Origin: CAYFUL01 sp964346375
GTDB taxonomy: Bacteria; Bacillota; Clostridia; Tissierellales; Peptoniphilaceae
DNA: 15,347 bases
Direction: 5' to 3'
Assembly (NCBI GenBank): GCA_964346375.1
Contig: CAYFUL010000032.1
Coordinates: 1-15,347, forward strand
Below, in pieces: positions 13,707 through 15,347 of the stretch (positions within the stretch are counted from its first letter, which is position 1; every line of letters starts with the position of its first letter). Made by a program: the position numbers and the translations under genes. The notes beneath the pieces are model-generated. The model did not search any database. It was not told the origin of the DNA and saw nothing but the letters and a program-made list of their open reading frames with translations.

Positions 13707-13737
13707 ATTTTCATATTTAATAATTTAGGAGGATTTT

Positions 13738-15207
13738 ATGGACGTAGTAGTACGTTTTGCCCCAAGTCCCACTGGATACTTGCATATTGGCGGACTTAGA
13801 ACTGCCCTTTACAACTACCTTTATGCAAAAAAACATGGTGGCAAATTTATCTTGAGAATTGAAGATACTGATAGAACTAGACTTGTTGAAGATGCTATTG
13901 AAAATCTTATTGAGGCTCTTTCATGGGCTGGCATTGAATATGACGAGGGCGTTTTTTTAGAGAATGGTAGCATTGTACAGAAGGGCGAGAACGGCCCATA
14001 TATTCAGTCTGAGCGCCTTGAAATCTATAAAAAATATGTTGATGAATTAATTGAGAAGGATCATGCCTATTACTGTTTCTGTACTAAGGAGCGTTTAGAT
14101 GCCCTTCGTGAGGAACAAAAGATTAAGGGAAAAGTTCCTAAGTATGACGGACTTTGTAGAGGCATTAGCATTGAGGAAGCTAAAAAACGTATTGAAGCCG
14201 GCGAGGAATATGTTGTTAGATTAAAACTTCCTCCAAATAAAAATATCACCTTCCACGACGCTGTTAGAGGTGATGTTACAATTAACACTGATGAAATTGA
14301 CGATCAGGTTCTTATGAAAAGTGACGGATTTCCTACCTACCATATGGCCGTTATTGTAGACGACCATCTTATGGGTGTAACTCATATTGTTAGAGGGGAG
14401 GAATGGCTTCCTTCTACTCCTAAACACGTTTATACCTACGAGGCTTTTGGATGGGATCAACCTGAGTATGTTCATCTTCCTACCGTTCTTAACCAAAGTG
14501 GTAGAAAACTCTCTAAGAGAGAGGGGGATGTTGCCGTTGAAGATTTTAGAGCAAAGGGTTACCTTCCTGAAGGTCTTATTAACTATCTTGCCCTTGTTGG
14601 TTGGACTCCAGAGGACAATAGGGAAATTCTATCTATGGATGAACTTATTGAGGCATTTTCTTTTGAGAGAGTTGGAAAAAGCGGCGGTATCTTTGATATT
14701 AATAAGCTAAATTGGGTTAACGCTCACTATATTAAATCCTACCCTCTTGAAAAAATCGTAGAGCTTTCCATTCCTTTCGTAGTTGATTCTGGTCTTATGA
14801 CCGAAGATGAAATTAAGGAAAAGGGCGAATGGTACTCTACTTTAATTGACACTGTTAGGGATTCTCTAAATCGGCTTGATGAAATTCCTTCTAAGATTGA
14901 ATTTTTATTTGGAGATTTAAATTTAGAAGAGGACGCCCTTGAAACTGTTAAAAATGAAAATATGCCTACTTTAATTTCTGCCCTTAGGGATGAATTAAAT
15001 GGTGTTGATGAAATTGATATGGAATTTGCCGGCGGCTTAATGAAAAAAATTCAAAAGGCTACTAGTATTAAGGGCAAAAATTTATTTATGCCTATTCGTG
15101 GTGCAATTAGTGGAAATATTCACGGACCAGAGATGAGTAATATTATCTATCTTCTTGGCAAGGAGAAGATTTTAAGCAGACTTAGTGAAGTTGAAAAACT
15201 TCTTTAA
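13738..15207 (+). CDS. gltX: Glutamate--tRNA ligase
   Basis: This 489-residue class I synthetase charges tRNA-Glu. The Rossmann domain opens RFAPSPTGYLHIGGLRTAL, with the HIGH-type motif HIGG (16-19); EDTDRTR and the acceptor-binding insert follow (about 90-190), the KMSKS-type motif is KLSKR (257-261), and an all-helical anticodon-binding domain covers about 330-489. Length matches bacterial GltX. Whether it is discriminating or also charges tRNA-Gln cannot be told. ATG after TTAGGAGG. Its codons end in T unusually often: by hand scan I found no ATA isoleucine codon, and leucine is mostly CTT and valine often GTT, whereas the neighbouring hemerythrin-like gene is rich in ATA, TTA and GTA. 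This may reflect transfer or expression-related selection. Confidence 0.96.
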   Translation: MDVVVRFAPSPTGYLHIGGLRTALYNYLYAKKHGGKFILRIEDTDRTRLVEDAIENLIEALSWAGIEYDEGVFLENGSIVQKGENGPYIQSERLEIYKKYVDELIEKDHAYYCFCTKERLDALREEQKIKGKVPKYDGLCRGISIEEAKKRIEAGEEYVVRLKLPPNKNITFHDAVRGDVTINTDEIDDQVLMKSDGFPTYHMAVIVDDHLMGVTHIVRGEEWLPSTPKHVYTYEAFGWDQPEYVHLPTVLNQSGRKLSKREGDVAVEDFRAKGYLPEGLINYLALVGWTPEDNREILSMDELIEAFSFERVGKSGGIFDINKLNWVNAHYIKSYPLEKIVELSIPFVVDSGLMTEDEIKEKGEWYSTLIDTVRDSLNRLDEIPSKIEFLFGDLNLEEDALETVKNENMPTLISALRDELNGVDEIDMEFAGGLMKKIQKATSIKGKNLFMPIRGAISGNIHGPEMSNIIYLLGKEKILSRLSEVEKLL

Positions 15208-15273
15208 TAATTTTATATGAAAGAGAGTATTGAAAATTACAGATGTAATAAAAATACTTTTTTATTTAAACGA

Positions 15274-15322
15274 AGGGGAACCAGGGGAGAAATAAAGCAG
15301 TTTCTCCCCTTAGGTACCCCTT
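15274..15322. repeat. Strong GC-rich hairpin at the right window edge
   Basis: AAGGGGAACC...GGGGAGAAA (15273-15292) pairs with TTTCTCCCC...GGTACCCCTT (15301-15322) around a TAAAGCAG loop, with a perfect 9-bp inner stem and a further 8-bp outer stem with one mismatch. It starts 66 nt after gltX. A long C-rich run follows to the end of the window. It might act as a gltX terminator, but there is only a 3-nt T-tract after it, so it looks more like an intergenic repeat. Confidence 0.5.
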
Positions 15323-15347
15323 TACCCCCATAGCCCCACTCGCTCGC

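Noticed and set aside
11692..13737. Integrated element using tRNA-Lys as attachment site
   Set aside because: No integrase is present and I could not find a repeat of the tRNA 3' end between the tRNA and gltX.
13069..13737. hicA toxin gene next to the HicB-like gene
   Set aside because: Reading both flanks in all minus-strand frames shows only very short frames without the HicA double-stranded-RNA-binding pattern.
14070..14710. Frames on both strands inside gltX
   Set aside because: They are shadows of the strongly supported gltX frame.
1..15347. CRISPR array or riboswitch (lysine, T-box, Fe-sensing)
   Set aside because: No regularly spaced repeats were seen, and leaders of the aspartate kinase, proS, gltX and feoA genes are too short for the known riboswitch or T-box structures.

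Overview
The window is AT-rich, uses strong AGGAGG-type ribosome binding sites and Lys/Ile/Glu-rich proteins, and carries an iron(II) uptake operon next to a hemerythrin-like protein. This fits an anaerobic low-GC Firmicute, possibly of the Tissierellia/Peptoniphilaceae or a related clostridial group. The placement is inferred from composition and gene content only.

Layout. 1-246: non-coding, with a large imperfect hairpin at the left edge and a small GC-rich hairpin. 247-2754 (minus): feoA, feoB and a 43-residue FeoB-associated Cys-rich membrane protein, tightly coupled. 2755-2927: divergent regulatory region with an 11-bp inverted repeat. 2928-4070 (plus): an unrecognised 193-residue protein translationally overlapped with a hemerythrin-like protein, closed by a strong terminator. 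4071-4386: non-coding, with two GC-rich imperfect direct repeats and a palindrome. 4387-4836 (plus): a MaoC-like hot-dog dehydratase interrupted by an in-frame TGA. 4883-7782 (minus): proS followed by a class I aminotransferase. 7949-9350 (plus): a sigma-70-family factor interrupted by an in-frame TAA, overlapped with a one-TM putative anti-sigma protein. 9388-10701 (minus): aspartate kinase. 10940-11608 (plus): a GntR/FadR-type regulator with palindromes over its promoter. 11692-11767: tRNA-Lys(CTT). 12018-13068 (minus): a lipoprotein gene broken by a stop and a frameshift. 13295-13516 (minus): an orphan HicB-like protein. 13738-15207 (plus): gltX. 15274-15322: a strong GC-rich hairpin at the right edge.

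How the parts work together. The feo operon brings Fe2+ into the cytoplasm, and the divergent hemerythrin-like pair is a plausible partner in iron or oxygen handling; the shared intergenic inverted repeat suggests joint control. ProS, GltX and tRNA-Lys are translation functions. The aminotransferase (probably aspartate) and aspartate kinase bracket the entry to the aspartate amino-acid family but are in separate transcripts. The sigma/anti-sigma pair would be an envelope-signalling module if the sigma factor were intact.

The main anomaly is three otherwise well-formed genes, each interrupted: TGA in the MaoC-like gene, TAA in the sigma factor, TAA plus a homopolymer-associated frameshift in the lipoprotein. 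Pseudogenisation, strain-level mutation or assembly error are the simplest explanations. I see no convincing new multi-gene system; the most novel-looking items are the unrecognised gene coupled to the hemerythrin-like protein and the interrupted sigma factor.
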